Assembly (NCBI GenBank): GCA_001751155.1
Contig: MAXR01000302.1
Location: forward strand, 1 to 6,626
DNA: 6,626 bases
From: Desulfuromonadales bacterium C00003068
GTDB taxonomy: Bacteria; Desulfobacterota; Desulfuromonadia; Desulfuromonadales; Desulfuromonadaceae
Direction: 5' to 3'
Made by a program: the position numbers and the translations under genes. Under the pieces are notes generated by a model. It had not been told where the DNA came from. It saw only the letters and a list, made by a program, of their open reading frames with translations, and did not search any database. Shown one piece after another: positions 6,351 to 6,626 of this stretch (its first letter is position 1; each line of letters opens with the position of its first letter).

Positions 6351-6626
6351 TGTTCCCTGAACGTTCCCGTGTAGTAGACAGTGCGAAAAATCACTCAAAC
6401 CACTCCCTGTGATCATTTTCTCTGTATCGTCTTTTTAGTGCCCTCATTTCACCGATCCTAACTATCTCTCCTTCGATTTCGATAATGCTGGCGTGATGGA
6501 CAATTCGATCGACCGCAGCCACGGTCATTAGTGAATCGGGAAAGGTTTGATCCCATTGGCTGAAGGGTTGGTTGTGACGATTAGGCTACCGCTTTCATAG
6601 CGGTTGGCTGTCTCTTGCCGAAGCGA
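6351..6626 (-). mobile_element. Remnant of an IS21-family insertion sequence, istB-side end
   Basis: The presence of the element is inferred from the IstB-like coding remnant. The inner boundary is a guess: IS21-family elements begin and end with TG/CA, and the plus strand reads TGTTCCCTGAACGTTCCC from 6351, about 40 bp beyond the istB stop codon, with the hexamer GTTCCC repeated at an 11-bp step. The rest of the element, including any istA transposase, lies beyond the right edge, so completeness cannot be judged. Confidence 0.45.
6391..6626 (-). pseudogene. istB: IS21-family helper ATPase istB, C-terminal part, frameshifted
   Basis: IstB is the AAA+ ATPase that assists the IS21 transposase in target selection. 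On the minus strand, 6626 down to about 6565 encodes ANRYESGSLIVTTN, the end of the ATPase core, and then runs into a stop near 6528 if that frame is kept. From about 6573 another frame gives NQPFSQWDQTFPDS, MTVAAVDRIVHHASIIE and ends at the stop at 6391-6393. Joined, these match the conserved IstB order RYE-GS-IVTSN-PFS-W-FPD-AVDR-HH. The junction lies in GGTTGGTT (6566-6573, plus strand); a third GGTT unit would restore one frame, so a 4-bp repeat contraction is the likely cause. The usual SYR motif after the HH pair reads IVR here. The 5' part of the gene is outside the window. A sequencing error is the main alternative. Confidence 0.8.

Noticed and set aside
6213..6400. tRNA-Arg as an attachment site for an integrative element
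   Set aside because: tRNA genes are common integration targets, but no integrase gene and no repeat of the tRNA 3' end are visible downstream; the only mobile trace is an IS21-type gene, which does not use tRNA sites in that way.

Overview
The window looks like ordinary chromosomal backbone of a Gram-negative bacterium, with the damaged end of an insertion sequence entering at the right edge. The mutY–rnd pair, the DUF4388 (PATAN-like)–HDOD protein and base composition near half GC fit the Desulfuromonadales (Geobacter/Pelobacter/Desulfuromonas group). That placement is an inference from gene content, because no 16S gene or other firm taxonomic marker is present.

Layout, left to right. Positions 1-366 hold the 3' end of mutY (adenine glycosylase, C-terminal 8-oxoG-recognition domain). 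It is followed 30 bp later, on the same strand, by a complete rnd (ribonuclease D, 397-1530). A 12-bp hairpin carries the rnd stop codon in its loop and separates rnd from a convergent gene on the minus strand (1563-2849), a DUF4388–HDOD signalling protein. A roughly 120-bp divergent region with an inverted repeat precedes a plus-strand series: an EamA-type membrane transporter, an HD-domain phosphohydrolase of the YfbR/HDDC2 type, and serS (seryl-tRNA synthetase).

Only 12 bp after serS come two tRNA-Ser genes, UGA and GCU, separated by a strong 14-bp hairpin. No clear promoter lies between serS and the first tRNA, so the synthetase and two of its substrates are probably co-transcribed. A tRNA-Arg(ACG) follows with its own good sigma-70-type promoter and a textbook intrinsic terminator.

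After that terminator the minus strand encodes the C-terminal part of an IS21-family IstB helper ATPase. It is broken by a frameshift that looks like loss of one CCAA unit from a short tandem repeat. A possible element end (TG...) lies about 40 bp beyond its stop codon.

Taken together, the genes cover DNA repair (mutY), RNA maturation (rnd), nucleotide clean-up (HD protein) and serine/arginine decoding (serS, tRNAs). I found no defence system, CRISPR array, prophage or clearly new system. The items most worth a second look are the serS–tRNA-Ser cluster with its internal hairpin and the decayed IS21 remnant.
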